Assembly: GCA_012837715.1 (NCBI GenBank)
Contig: DUQR01000021.1
Location: 17,152-81,151, forward strand
Reading direction: 5' to 3'
DNA length: 64,000 bases
Origin: Bacillota bacterium
Lineage (GTDB): Bacteria > Bacillota > UBA4882 > UBA10575
Position numbers and translations under genes: made by a program. Position 1 is the first letter of the stretch; each line of letters begins with the position of its first letter. The notes beneath the pieces are model-generated. The model had not been told where the DNA came from. It did no database searches and saw only the letters and a program-made list of their open reading frames with translations. Below, one piece after another: positions 53,422 through 61,687 of this stretch.

Positions 53422-53690
53422 GTTCCTTTTGGAACTGTAAAAAGAGGTTTTGAGCCTTCTGGGGTATACGAGGGTCTGGTTTTTGAACCTACATTTGGAA
53501 AACGGGAGATCTAAATTTAAACGGTGGATATCAGGCCTCCTGCGAGCAGAGGAAGATAGAAACGTTTGTGCGATCACCCACCTATCGAGAGATAGGTGTC
53601 AAAAAACAGGCTACGGTATCCTGGTTTGTTTGGACCTGCTATAAACTTAAATTTACTGCTCGAGCCCTACCAAAATGGTAGGGCTTTTTT
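53422..53690 (+). ncRNA. Structured non-coding RNA candidate upstream of sbcD
   Basis: About 270 nt from the predicted start to the terminator, without a convincing gene. It opens with a hairpin GTTCC-TTTT-GGAAC (53422-53435), contains a perfect 8-bp hairpin CACCTATC-GAGA-GATAGGTG (53579-53598), two related GGT...ACC stem-loops and complementary A/T tracts (TAAATTTAA near 53511 and TTAAATTT near 53647), and ends in an intrinsic terminator. The size fits 6S RNA or a raiA-motif-like RNA; I see no SRP, tmRNA or T-box core. Not a confident family assignment. The 64-residue frame at 53450-53644 is probably chance. Confidence 0.55.
53663..53690 (+). terminator. Terminator of the ncRNA candidate
   Basis: AGCCCTACCA (53663-53672) / TGGTAGGGCT (53676-53685), 3-nt loop, then TTTTT. 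A TTGACA follows at 53692-53697 but without a matching -10. Confidence 0.92.
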
Positions 53691-53780
53691 ATTGACAAAC
53701 ATTTGTTTGGGAAAAGAGGGATTGGTCACCGGTTCGCTAAATATATATTAGAAAATGCGGACAAAAACGGAGGGGTTTTC

Positions 53781-54920
53781 ATGGCACGTATTCGTTGCCT
53801 TCATTTGGCCGATCTCCATTTAGGCTGGAAACCTCGGGATTGGGGCGGACGGGAGGACGAACGCCAACAAGAACGGGATCGCCTTTTACAGAAAGCCGTT
53901 AATCTAGCCCTTGATCCTAGTGCTCAGATTCGGTTGGTTTTGATTGCCGGTGACCTTTTCGAAACCCATCATCCGCCGGCGGATCTAGTCGCGGCAGTCC
54001 TGGCCGAACTGAACCGTTTGGTAAAGGCCGGGATTCCGGTGGTGACTGTTCCCGGCAACCATGATGAGCTTACTTACCATGATTCGGTTTACCGAAGATA
54101 CAGTAAAGAATGGCCAGGCCTTTTAGTCACCAATCCGATGCCGGAACGGATCGGTGTCCTGACGATTGATCAGACCCCTTGCTATCTTTATAGTCTGGCC
54201 TACACAGGCGGTTTGACCCGGGCGCAAGCGATGCTAAGGGAATTTCCCCGGGGGACCGAAGCCGGGTTGCATTTAGCGATCTTCCACGGTTCCCTGGATT
54301 GGGCGGCGGGTGAGCGTAGTTTACCCCTTTCCGCCCAGGGTTTAGCCGCGGCCGGTTACGATTATGTCGCCCTGGGCCATATCCATCAACATCAGGTAAA
54401 AACAGTGAGCAATACGGTGATCGTCTATCCGGGGATGGTGGAAGGGAAAAACCTCTCCGACCCGGGGACCGGCTTCTTTACCCAGGTTGAACTTGGCGAA
54501 GGTTTACCCCAAATCACTAAGCTTCCGGCGGAGGTCCGTCCCTACCGGCGGTTGGTGATGGACGTAACAGGTTTATCCGAAACCGAGCTCCGGCAAGAAC
54601 TGGGTAAAATGGCCGATCCGGAGGGGGTGGTCGAACTAAGTCTGCACGGGGCTTTTTCCTTCTTGCCAAATTTGTCTGATCTGGCCGCATGGCTACGCCA
54701 GCAATTTTACTACTGTGAAGTGAGGGATGAAACAGCCCTTTTGGACCAGGCCTTGATCGAAAAGTGGGCGGGTGAACCCACTTTGCGGGGGGCCTTTCTC
54801 CAGCGGATGTTGAAACGGATGGCGGAAGCCGCCAATCCACAGGAAGAAAAGCTTGCTTTTTTCGCGATGATGAAAGGGCTGACGGCCTTACAAAGGGGGA
54901 AAGAAGATGGGAAGAGTTAA
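53781..54920 (+). CDS. SbcD/YhaO-like DNA repair exonuclease (metallophosphatase)
   Basis: 379-residue Mre11/SbcD-type nuclease. Metal motifs: CLHLADLHLGWKP, IAGDLFETHHP, VPGNHDELTYH and LAIFHGSL, VALGHIHQHQ. Start ATG 53781 follows GGAGGGG; the longer frame from 53703 overlaps the preceding terminator region. It overlaps the large AAA+ gene by 14 nt, forming the SbcCD (or YhaO/YhaN) pair, which cleaves hairpins and blocked DNA ends. Confidence 0.9.
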   Translation: MARIRCLHLADLHLGWKPRDWGGREDERQQERDRLLQKAVNLALDPSAQIRLVLIAGDLFETHHPPADLVAAVLAELNRLVKAGIPVVTVPGNHDELTYHDSVYRRYSKEWPGLLVTNPMPERIGVLTIDQTPCYLYSLAYTGGLTRAQAMLREFPRGTEAGLHLAIFHGSLDWAAGERSLPLSAQGLAAAGYDYVALGHIHQHQVKTVSNTVIVYPGMVEGKNLSDPGTGFFTQVELGEGLPQITKLPAEVRPYRRLVMDVTGLSETELRQELGKMADPEGVVELSLHGAFSFLPNLSDLAAWLRQQFYYCEVRDETALLDQALIEKWAGEPTLRGAFLQRMLKRMAEAANPQEEKLAFFAMMKGLTALQRGKEDGKS

Positions 54921-57897
54921 GTTTGACCGGGTTCGGCTGACCGGGTTCGGCCCTTACCGGGAAGCCACCACTTTCACCTTTTCGGATCAACTTAACGTTC
55001 TGGTTGCGCCCAACGAAACGGGAAAATCAACTTTGGTGGCCGGGGTGAATGCGCTCCTCTTTGGTTTGCCGCAGACGACCGACGAAAAGGTATTCGGGCA
55101 AGCCCGTTACAGGAATTGGGATTATCCACCGGCGTTCGAAGGTGAACTGGTCTTTACCGTTGACGGGGAAAGTTATCGTCTGCGGCGGGATTTCCAAAAC
55201 AACCTGGTCTCATTGGCCCGGAAAGAGCAAGGGGAGTACCGGGAGATCATCGCCGGGACCCATAACCCCCGGGCCCAGCGGCGTAATCTGCGCTATGAGG
55301 AAACGCTCAAAAATTTGTTGGGACTAAGTTCGCAGGAACTCTTTGAAGCAACTTTTTGTCTGACGCAGCCTTTGCCTGAAGCCGAGGAACTGAATGAACG
55401 GGTTCAGGAACTGCTTTCCGGAACCGGGGTCGGCTTTAAACGGGTGACCGCTCATTTAGTTCAGGAACTACGGCAAATTACCCGTTTTACCGGACGCCGG
55501 GGGGTGACCACCAAGGATGCGATTGAAGCCAGAACCTTAGAAAAGCTGGCGGCAGAGATGGAAAAGATCAAAGACGGAATGGAGCAGGACCGGGATCTGG
55601 TTGATCGGCTAGAAGCTTGCCGCCGCCATCTGGAAGAGAAAAAGAAAGAGCGGACCGAACAAGCGCAGGTTCTGGCCGGGCGAAAACAGTTACTTGACTT
55701 GTGGGGAGAATGGCAACAATTAACCAAGAGCTACGAAGCGGCACGGGTAGTCTACAGCCAGATCCGGAAGAGTAAAGAGCGGGCGGAGGAACTCCAGGCC
55801 GAGTTAGCCCGGATCGAGGAAGAAAAAGCAACTTATCCTTGGGGTCCCGCTGTGCCAGCCCAAACCGGAGAGCTCCTCCAGCAGTTGGAGGCTGTGGCTG
55901 AGCAGAAAGCCACTCTTGCCCGGGAGGTGGCGGAGTTGGAAAGGGAAGCGGCCCGCGTGGAGCAGAGTGAAAGGGAATGGGCCCGCGACCACGGCCAGTT
56001 TACGGTAGATTGGGCGGTTTTGGGGGCGGAACCGGCGGTCGTGGTCGAAAAGCGACGGACCCAAGCCTCTCAAGCACTGGCCAGCTGGGAAGAAGGGCAG
56101 GATTTGTCAAAGCTGGCAACGGAAAACCGTTTGCTCCGGGAAGAAGAGTTTAGCCTCTTTGAACAGGCTGATCCGGCAATCCTCGAAACGATTAAAGTAT
56201 ACGAACCGCGGTTGGCTTTCCTCCGTTCAACTTTGGAGAACGCCACTTTAAAGTGGGAGCAAGCCAAAGCCGAGTTAAAACAGGTTAGGAGTCGCCGGAG
56301 AAGCCGCTGGGTGCTGGTCTTCTTAACAACGGTGCTTGGGAGTGTGGCGTCCCTTTTCTGGACAATCGGTAAAGCCCCGGGTTTACTTTGGCCTTTGGCC
56401 GGAGGCTTGCTCGGCGCCGGTCTTGGTTGTTTGTTGGGGCGCTGGTTGCTGCCCGGCCAGGGGCTGGCTGTTCTTGAGCGGCAGGTAGCCGCCGCCCAAG
56501 AACAGGTAAACAAGGATGCACAAGCTTTAAGCGGCTTTGAACAGCAGGTCAAACCCTTTGCCACCTGTTTTCCCGATCTAACGGCAGCTTACCGGCGGTG
56601 GGAGCATTTATTAGCCGAAGGAAAAGAACTGGACCGGAAGCAGGAGGAGTTTTGCCGTCGTGAACTGGGGGGGTATTCCGGTCCGGCGGCGGAGTGTCCG
56701 CTGAACGCACCCACGGTGAAGCTGAATGCCCGTTGGGCTGAGTTGCATGCCTTTGCGCAGCTTGTAGCCCCTAAGGAAGAGCTGGATTGTTTAGGTGCCT
56801 TGGTGGCCTGGCTTGCTGCGAAGACTCCCGGCTGGTGGGAGCGGTTGCTGAATGAAGCCGCTGCTTTTGGGGAGAAAAAGGCCGAACTGGACAGGTTGAA
56901 GGCGCAACAGGAAGCTAACCGGAGATATTTGGCAAAACAGCAGCAAAAAGCGGTTGACCTAACCAGGACTGTCGAAAATTTACGGACCGAGATTGCCCCG
57001 TTGCTGGAGGCCGCCGGGGATGATTACCAACAGGCTGGTAAGCTCTGGTCGACTTGGCGGCGGCTGAAGCAGGAAGCGGAAAGAACCACCGCGGCGCTCG
57101 AAGAAATCCTGGCCCTTCAGAAAGTCAGCACGTGGGAGGAGTTGGAGGCAAAATGCGACGATGCGGCCCTGAAAGCCCAAAGTTTTTACCGGGAAAGGCA
57201 GCAGCTGGTAGCCGCCCACCCCGGTTTGGCGCCCCTGGAAGAGGCGGCCGATCCGGAACGGATTGAAGCGGACTACCGGCGACGGCAGGAAGAAGTAGCC
57301 CGTGGGCAAGCGGAGCTCCAGTCGATCGATGAGGAAATGCGGAGTCTGACCATGGAGTTGGCCCGGTTGGAGGGTCAGGAACCGTTGAATATTGCCGCGG
57401 CGGAGGAATATTTGGCCCGGTTGCAAACGGATTATGCCGTGCTGGAAAGGGAGTGTGACGCCCTTACTTTAGCGTACCAGGAATTAACGGCTGCGCTGAA
57501 TGATTTCCAAAGCAATTACCGCTTGCGGTTGGCGGAGATCACCACCGGTTACTTCCGGGAACTTACGGGCAGTCAGGAACGGCGGATCGAGTTGGACCAA
57601 GCCTTCCAGGTAGCGGTCGTGATCGATGGACGTCCGGTGACCCCGGCCCAGCTGAGTTACGGGGCCCGGGACCAACTATTTATCGCCTTACGTTTGGGAA
57701 TCGCCCATTTTTTGGCGGCAGAGATGGTCTTACCCTTTATTTTTGATGATCCATTCCTTAATTGTGATGCCGGGCGTTTGGCTAAGATCCGCGCCTCCTT
57801 GGCGCTACTGGCCAAAGAACGTCAGATTATCCTTCTTTCCCACCGGGAAGATTTTGGCCTTTGGGGGGAGCCGGTCACGGTCGGGAAGGAGGATTAA
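54907..57897 (+). CDS. SbcC/YhaN-like ATPase partner of SbcD, with central membrane segments
   Basis: 996-residue SMC-like ATPase. N-terminal ABC half: VKFDRVRLTGFGPYREATTF and Walker A APNETGKST at about residues 37-45; long coiled coils; C-terminal signature LSYGARDQLFIALRLG and Walker B LPFIFDDPFLNCD. In the centre (about 462-515) lie two membrane helices, WVLVFLTTVLGSVASLFW and LLWPLAGGLLGAGLGCLLG, as in YhaN-type rather than SbcC proteins, replacing the zinc hook. So the complex may be membrane-tethered. Cotranscribed and overlapping with the nuclease gene. Confidence 0.88.
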   Translation: MGRVKFDRVRLTGFGPYREATTFTFSDQLNVLVAPNETGKSTLVAGVNALLFGLPQTTDEKVFGQARYRNWDYPPAFEGELVFTVDGESYRLRRDFQNNLVSLARKEQGEYREIIAGTHNPRAQRRNLRYEETLKNLLGLSSQELFEATFCLTQPLPEAEELNERVQELLSGTGVGFKRVTAHLVQELRQITRFTGRRGVTTKDAIEARTLEKLAAEMEKIKDGMEQDRDLVDRLEACRRHLEEKKKERTEQAQVLAGRKQLLDLWGEWQQLTKSYEAARVVYSQIRKSKERAEELQAELARIEEEKATYPWGPAVPAQTGELLQQLEAVAEQKATLAREVAELEREAARVEQSEREWARDHGQFTVDWAVLGAEPAVVVEKRRTQASQALASWEEGQDLSKLATENRLLREEEFSLFEQADPAILETIKVYEPRLAFLRSTLENATLKWEQAKAELKQVRSRRRSRWVLVFLTTVLGSVASLFWTIGKAPGLLWPLAGGLLGAGLGCLLGRWLLPGQGLAVLERQVAAAQEQVNKDAQALSGFEQQVKPFATCFPDLTAAYRRWEHLLAEGKELDRKQEEFCRRELGGYSGPAAECPLNAPTVKLNARWAELHAFAQLVAPKEELDCLGALVAWLAAKTPGWWERLLNEAAAFGEKKAELDRLKAQQEANRRYLAKQQQKAVDLTRTVENLRTEIAPLLEAAGDDYQQAGKLWSTWRRLKQEAERTTAALEEILALQKVSTWEELEAKCDDAALKAQSFYRERQQLVAAHPGLAPLEEAADPERIEADYRRRQEEVARGQAELQSIDEEMRSLTMELARLEGQEPLNIAAAEEYLARLQTDYAVLERECDALTLAYQELTAALNDFQSNYRLRLAEITTGYFRELTGSQERRIELDQAFQVAVVIDGRPVTPAQLSYGARDQLFIALRLGIAHFLAAEMVLPFIFDDPFLNCDAGRLAKIRASLALLAKERQIILLSHREDFGLWGEPVTVGKED

Positions 57898-57924
57898 ACC
57901 CCAGGGCCGGACCAGAAGGAAGTG

Positions 57925-57952
57925 AAAAAGACCTAAAACAGGTCTTTTTTTT
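57925..57952 (+). terminator. Terminator after the SbcC/YhaN-like gene
   Basis: AAAAAGACCT (57925-57934) / AGGTCTTTTT (57940-57949), loop AAAAC, then further T. Confidence 0.9.
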
Positions 57953-57953
57953 T

Positions 57954-58306
57954 CTGGGTGCATTAATAATTGTTCACCTAATCTCAGTTAACCCATTGTT
58001 ATGCCCTTGGCATCTTTTTCGTAGTTCCACCGGAATAAGCTTTTGGCGGTTCCAGGAAGTTTTAAGCATAAAACGCGGGCGAGCGCTATAGTAATTCTTA
58101 GGGGAGGACAATTCTTTGGACCGGTAATTGCTTTTGACAAGAGGGAGTTGCCAAAACAAGGGCTGACCAGAGCTTTCGGCGAGGGCAACCACAGAAAAAG
58201 TTTTCAAGCCAATAGATAGTGTGGCTTAGACCAAGCGATCAATATATTGGGGTGAAGTTGTTAACTCAAAAAACAACGGGAAAAGCCCTATAAGGGAGGT
58301 GAAAAT
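57954..58306 (+). other. Gene-free region upstream of the hemerythrin-like gene
   Basis: 353 nt. Opposite-strand frames (57974-58207 and 57988-58188) have no recognisable domain. A possible repeat copy lies at 58171-58288. I see no promoter with clear consensus and no known riboswitch. Confidence 0.4.
58171..58288 (+). repeat. Probable degenerate inverted-repeat element, copy D (forward)
   Basis: Left end GCTTTCGGCGAGGGCAACCA (58172-58191) with AAAAAG after it; right end AAACAACGGGAAAAGCCC (58271-58288). The right end is a good match to copies B and E; the left end is weak. Confidence 0.45.
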
Positions 58307-58918
58307 ATGGAATACTTTGCACGGATAGCCCTGGAGCACCAGGGGATTCAAGAATTGCTCAAGGTGCAAAGGGAACTTTTAGAACGGTTGAAAAAGGCCA
58401 AGGGGGTTAATATTGTGCATCTCAATAATTTACTCGCTTTTTGGCGGGACTTTCTCGAGCAGGAACATATGAGTTGGGAAGAAGAATTCGCTTTTGCCGC
58501 CTTTCGTAAACTTAACCATTCCTTACCCGAGCGTTTGCAAGGAGAACACGAACGGATCAGAATAGCCTTGGCCAAATTGGAGGCCACGATGAAAGAGTTA
58601 CGCCACGGTCGGCCCCATTCCGGTCGGGAGTATGTGCAGTGGGGTGAGGAACTGGTGGAGACCGTTGGTGATCATTTAGCCCGGGAAAACACGGCCTTAC
58701 AAGCAATATCGGTCGACGGGGCGCTGGAGGAAGATTTAGCTCTCCCCCCGGAAGGACCACGCCATGAAAGGGTAAACCAACTGGTCCGGATCGCGGAGGA
58801 GCTTTGTCAGGAGTATCTTCAGAAAAAGACGGCGCTGGTTCCTCTCCGGAGCGTGGCGGAGGAAGTTGTCGGACAAGACCAAGCACCGGTTGTTGATTCC
58901 GCCGCGGAACCAGATTAA
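58307..58918 (+). CDS. Hemerythrin HHE domain-like protein
   Basis: 203 residues. A helical hemerythrin-like domain (about 1-150) has the spaced ligands ALEHQGI (His 10), EQEHMSWEEEF (His), QGEHERIR and GDHLARENTAL (His and Glu), consistent with a di-iron site, although the usual second His of HxxxE in helix 2 is altered. The last 50 residues are acidic and low complexity. GGGAGG precedes ATG 58307. Could sense or scavenge oxygen or iron; no partner gene nearby. Confidence 0.75.
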   Translation: MEYFARIALEHQGIQELLKVQRELLERLKKAKGVNIVHLNNLLAFWRDFLEQEHMSWEEEFAFAAFRKLNHSLPERLQGEHERIRIALAKLEATMKELRHGRPHSGREYVQWGEELVETVGDHLARENTALQAISVDGALEEDLALPPEGPRHERVNQLVRIAEELCQEYLQKKTALVPLRSVAEEVVGQDQAPVVDSAAEPD

Positions 58919-58933
58919 CGGAAAAGGAGTAAA

Positions 58934-59006
58934 AGCTTGATCCGTGCTAACAGTTAATTATGGGAAGCGTTTAAGCAAAGAAAGGCTAAAGGTCCGAGTA
59001 AGGCCC
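58934..59006 (+). repeat. Possible degenerate inverted-repeat element, copy I (forward)
   Basis: AAGCTTGATCCGTGCTAACAG near 58934-58954 and TAAAGGTCCGAGTAAGGCCC near 58987-59006 align roughly with the family ends. Weak evidence on its own. Confidence 0.3.
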
Positions 59007-59016
59007 TGTTTCGACC

Positions 59017-59039
59017 AGCTCCCGGAAGGGGGCTTTTTT
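59017..59039 (+). terminator. Terminator after the hemerythrin-like gene
   Basis: AGCTCCC (59017-59023), GGAA tetraloop, GGGGGCT (59028-59034), then TTTTT. Confidence 0.8.
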
Positions 59040-59125
59040 AATTTGGCCTTGTCGGCCGGGCAAATCTGTTATAAGATCAGAAAAGAGTTAATTGCGCAAT
59101 GCGACCAAATAAGGAGTTGCCGCCG

Positions 59126-60370
59126 ATGCAATATTGGGCCGATCTTCATCTCCATTCCCATTACGCGATGGCCGCCAGCAAAGATGCTCATCCGGAAGAG
59201 CTGGCCTTTTGGGCCCGACAGAAAGGGTTGACCTTGATTGGCACCGGAGATTTTACCCACCCGGGGTGGCGGGCGGAACTCCACGCCAAACTGGAAGAGG
59301 CCGAAGACGGTCTCTGGCGTTTGAAACCCGAAGCAGCCCGCAGGCCGGAGCCGGACTTGCCGGCGGTCCGGCCGGTCCGTTTTGTGATCAGCGGGGAAGT
59401 CTGCACGATCTACCGGAAGGCGGGTAAAACCCGGAAAGTCCATCATTTAATCCTCTTACCGCATTTGGCGGCGGCCGAAGAGCTTTCCGCCCGGTTCGCA
59501 CCCTACGGTCAACTGGCCAGTAACGGGCGGCCGATTTTAAAACTGGACAGTAGGGATCTGTTAGCCATCACTTTGGAGGTAGCCCCCGAAGCGGTTCTAA
59601 TTCCCGCCCATATCTGGACCCCCCACTATTCGGTCTTGGGTATGGGATCGGCTTTTACTAACCTTCAGGAATGTTACGCCGATTTGACCGGCGAGGTCCA
59701 AGCCGTCGAGACCGGATTGTCATCGGATCCGGAGATGAACCGCCGGTTAAGTATTCTTGATGATTACGCCTTGGTTTCTAACTCCGATGCTCATTCCCCC
59801 GCCAAACTAGGGCGGGAAGCAACCCTTTTTGCGATCGAACTCTCCTATTCCGCGTTGCGGAAAGCCCTAAAAAAACCCTTTTCCGGCTTAGCGGGGACCA
59901 TCGAATTCTTTCCGGAGGAGGGGAAATACCATTGGGATGGGCACCGGGCCTGCGGAGTGCGGTGGTCACCCCGGGAAACCATCCGGGCCGGGGGAAAATG
60001 CCCGGTCTGTGGGCGTCGGGTGACCGTTGGTGTTCTTCACCGGGTGGAATGCTTAGCCGACCGGGAAGAGGAAGGACAACCCCCTTCCGCCCGCCCGGCC
60101 CAGCGGCTTTTACCCCTCACCGCCATTATTGCCGCCGCCGAGGGAGTGGGCGCCGGGTCTAAACGGGTCCAACGCATCTATCAGCAGCTCCTGGCCACCC
60201 ATGGTCCGGAATTAAGGATCCTGCGGGAAACTCCTCTGCCGGCGCTGGCTGGAACCGCCGGGGAGAAATTGGCTGAAGGGGTGCGCCGGGTCCGGCAGGG
60301 TTTGCTTAAAGTTACCCCCGGCTATGACGGCGTTTATGGTACAGTACAGATCTTTCCAGCCGAAAAGTAG
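59126..60370 (+). CDS. Endonuclease Q (PHP-domain DNA repair nuclease)
   Basis: 414 residues. PHP fold: YWADLHLHSHYAMAASKD, IGTGDFTHPGW, IPAHIWTPHYSVLGM and VSNSDAHSPAKLG provide the metal ligands; a C-terminal zinc-binding region follows (ACGVRWSP, GKCPVCGRRVTVGVLHRV). This matches EndoQ, which cuts 5' of deaminated bases and AP sites in archaea and some bacteria, often misannotated as a helicase. ATG 59126 is 9 nt after AAGGAG (59112-59117); ATG 59099 upstream has no Shine-Dalgarno. Confidence 0.87.
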   Translation: MQYWADLHLHSHYAMAASKDAHPEELAFWARQKGLTLIGTGDFTHPGWRAELHAKLEEAEDGLWRLKPEAARRPEPDLPAVRPVRFVISGEVCTIYRKAGKTRKVHHLILLPHLAAAEELSARFAPYGQLASNGRPILKLDSRDLLAITLEVAPEAVLIPAHIWTPHYSVLGMGSAFTNLQECYADLTGEVQAVETGLSSDPEMNRRLSILDDYALVSNSDAHSPAKLGREATLFAIELSYSALRKALKKPFSGLAGTIEFFPEEGKYHWDGHRACGVRWSPRETIRAGGKCPVCGRRVTVGVLHRVECLADREEEGQPPSARPAQRLLPLTAIIAAAEGVGAGSKRVQRIYQQLLATHGPELRILRETPLPALAGTAGEKLAEGVRRVRQGLLKVTPGYDGVYGTVQIFPAEK

Positions 60371-60372
60371 AG

Positions 60373-60451
60373 AAGCTTTTGCCGTTGTGACCAGTAAAAA
60401 GAGGACAATTGGTAATTGGAGTGTGAAAGCAAAGGACAACGCGGAAAGCCC
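60373..60451 (+). repeat. Intergenic inverted-repeat element, copy B (forward, short)
   Basis: Between EndoQ and mrnC genes. Left end AAGCTTTTGCCGTTGTGACC (60373-60392) then AGTAAAAAGAG; right end GCAAAGGACAACGCGGAAAG (60429-60448) then CCC. The two ends pair over about 12 of 14 positions, so the copy reads as one imperfect hairpin. Confidence 0.75.
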
Positions 60452-60472
60452 TGTAGGAAGGAAGTTGGTTTT

Positions 60473-60922
60473 TTGTCAAAGGCGGATAGCTTATCCCCGG
60501 CCCTCCGGGCCTATTTGGGGGATGCCCTCTATGAAGTTTATGTTCGCGAACAATTGATCCAGGATCCGGCTTATCATAATACCGGGGAATTGCACCGGGA
60601 AGCAATCAAATATGTCCGCGCCGAGGCGCAAGCCCGCATAGTTAAGTTTATTACCCCCCGTCTGACGGCGGAGGAGAAAGAACTGATCCGCAAAGGACGG
60701 AACCAAAAGAGCGGGCATATTCCCACCCATACCAATGCGATAACCTACCGCTACAGCACAGCCTGGGAAAGCCTCCTCGGCTACCTGTACTTAACCGGAC
60801 GGGAGGAAAGGATGAAGGAATTAATCGCCGTCGGTTTTAATTTTTTACAAGCAGAGCTGAGGGGGGAGGCCGGAGCGGAGGGCAGAAAGGGTGGACCGGA
60901 GCAAAAGGAGGAAAAAGAGTGA
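60473..60922 (+). CDS. mrnC: Mini-ribonuclease 3
   Basis: RNase III catalytic-domain protein without an RNA-binding domain, which matures 23S rRNA. About 149 residues: LSPALRAYLGDALYEVYVRE carries the catalytic D/E motif, RKGRNQKSGHIPTHTNAITYRYSTAWESLLGYLYL the second. TTG 60473 follows AGGAAGGA at 10 nt; an upstream frame (60416) overlaps repeat copy B. Overlaps thyX by 4 nt (GTGA). The order (cysS)-mrnC-thyX-rlmB is common in Clostridia. Confidence 0.92.
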   Translation: MSKADSLSPALRAYLGDALYEVYVREQLIQDPAYHNTGELHREAIKYVRAEAQARIVKFITPRLTAEEKELIRKGRNQKSGHIPTHTNAITYRYSTAWESLLGYLYLTGREERMKELIAVGFNFLQAELRGEAGAEGRKGGPEQKEEKE

Positions 60923-61632
60923 AAGTACAGTTATTAACCTATACGCCGGAACCGGACCGGACGGTGGCGACGGCGGCGCGGCTTTGTTATTCGCCCCGGT
61001 CGGCGGAAGCGGTGTGGGCGGATTTAACCCCGGAAAAACAAGGGGAGTTCCTCGATAAACTGGTGGCTTACGGCCATCTTTCCCCTTTTGAGCATGCCAG
61101 TTTTACCTTTGCCATCTCCGGGGTAAGCCGGGCGTTAAGTCATCAGTTGGTACGTCACCGGATTGCTTCTTATTCCCAGCGCTCCCAACGTTATATTAAC
61201 GAATCATCCTTTGCGGTGGTGCTCCCCCCGACGGTGGAAGCCAATCCGGCGGCCAAGGAAGAGTACGAAAAGATCATTGGGGCGATTCGCGAAGGGTACC
61301 AGCGCCTTACCGCTTTGGGGATTCCGAAGGAAGATGCCCGCTATGTATTGCCCAATGGCTGCCAGACGCAACTGATTATGTCGATGAATGCCCGCAGTCT
61401 TTTGCATTTTTTTGCTTTGCGATGTTGCCGCCGGGCCCAGTGGGAGATTCGGGAATTAGCTTGGAAAGTACGGGCGGAAGTGATTAAGGTGGCCCCCCTC
61501 CTCTTCCGGGCCGCCGGTCCCTTGTGTCTGGTCCGGGGGGAGTGCGCGGAAGGGGCGATGGGTTGCGGCGCGCCTTATACCAAAGAAGCTGTTGAGAAAG
61601 ACTACCCTCAAAGGCAATCAGCCAGCGAGTGA
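60919..61632 (+). CDS. thyX: FAD-dependent thymidylate synthase
   Basis: Makes dTMP with FAD and methylene-THF. 237 residues with the ThyX motif RHRIASYSQRSQRY (RHRx7S) and the C-terminal NARSLLHFFALRCCRRAQWEIR segment. GTG 60919 overlaps the mrnC stop, implying coupling. No thyA is in the window. Confidence 0.96.
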   Translation: MKVQLLTYTPEPDRTVATAARLCYSPRSAEAVWADLTPEKQGEFLDKLVAYGHLSPFEHASFTFAISGVSRALSHQLVRHRIASYSQRSQRYINESSFAVVLPPTVEANPAAKEEYEKIIGAIREGYQRLTALGIPKEDARYVLPNGCQTQLIMSMNARSLLHFFALRCCRRAQWEIRELAWKVRAEVIKVAPLLFRAAGPLCLVRGECAEGAMGCGAPYTKEAVEKDYPQRQSASE

Positions 61633-61687
61633 CGGGTGATGAGTGACGAGGATTGAACAACGCGCGAGCAAAGAGGTGGAAAAGGTT

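Noticed and set aside
53450..53644. 64-codon frame inside the ncRNA candidate
   Set aside because: No Shine-Dalgarno, no family, and the region folds into hairpins bounded by promoter and terminator.
53692..53720. TTGACA just after the ncRNA terminator as a promoter for sbcD
   Set aside because: No -10-like hexamer at 16-18 nt (the sequence there is GAAAAGAGGG).
57974..58207. 77-codon minus-strand frame in the gap before the hemerythrin-like gene
   Set aside because: No Shine-Dalgarno or recognisable domain, and it overlaps repeat copy D.
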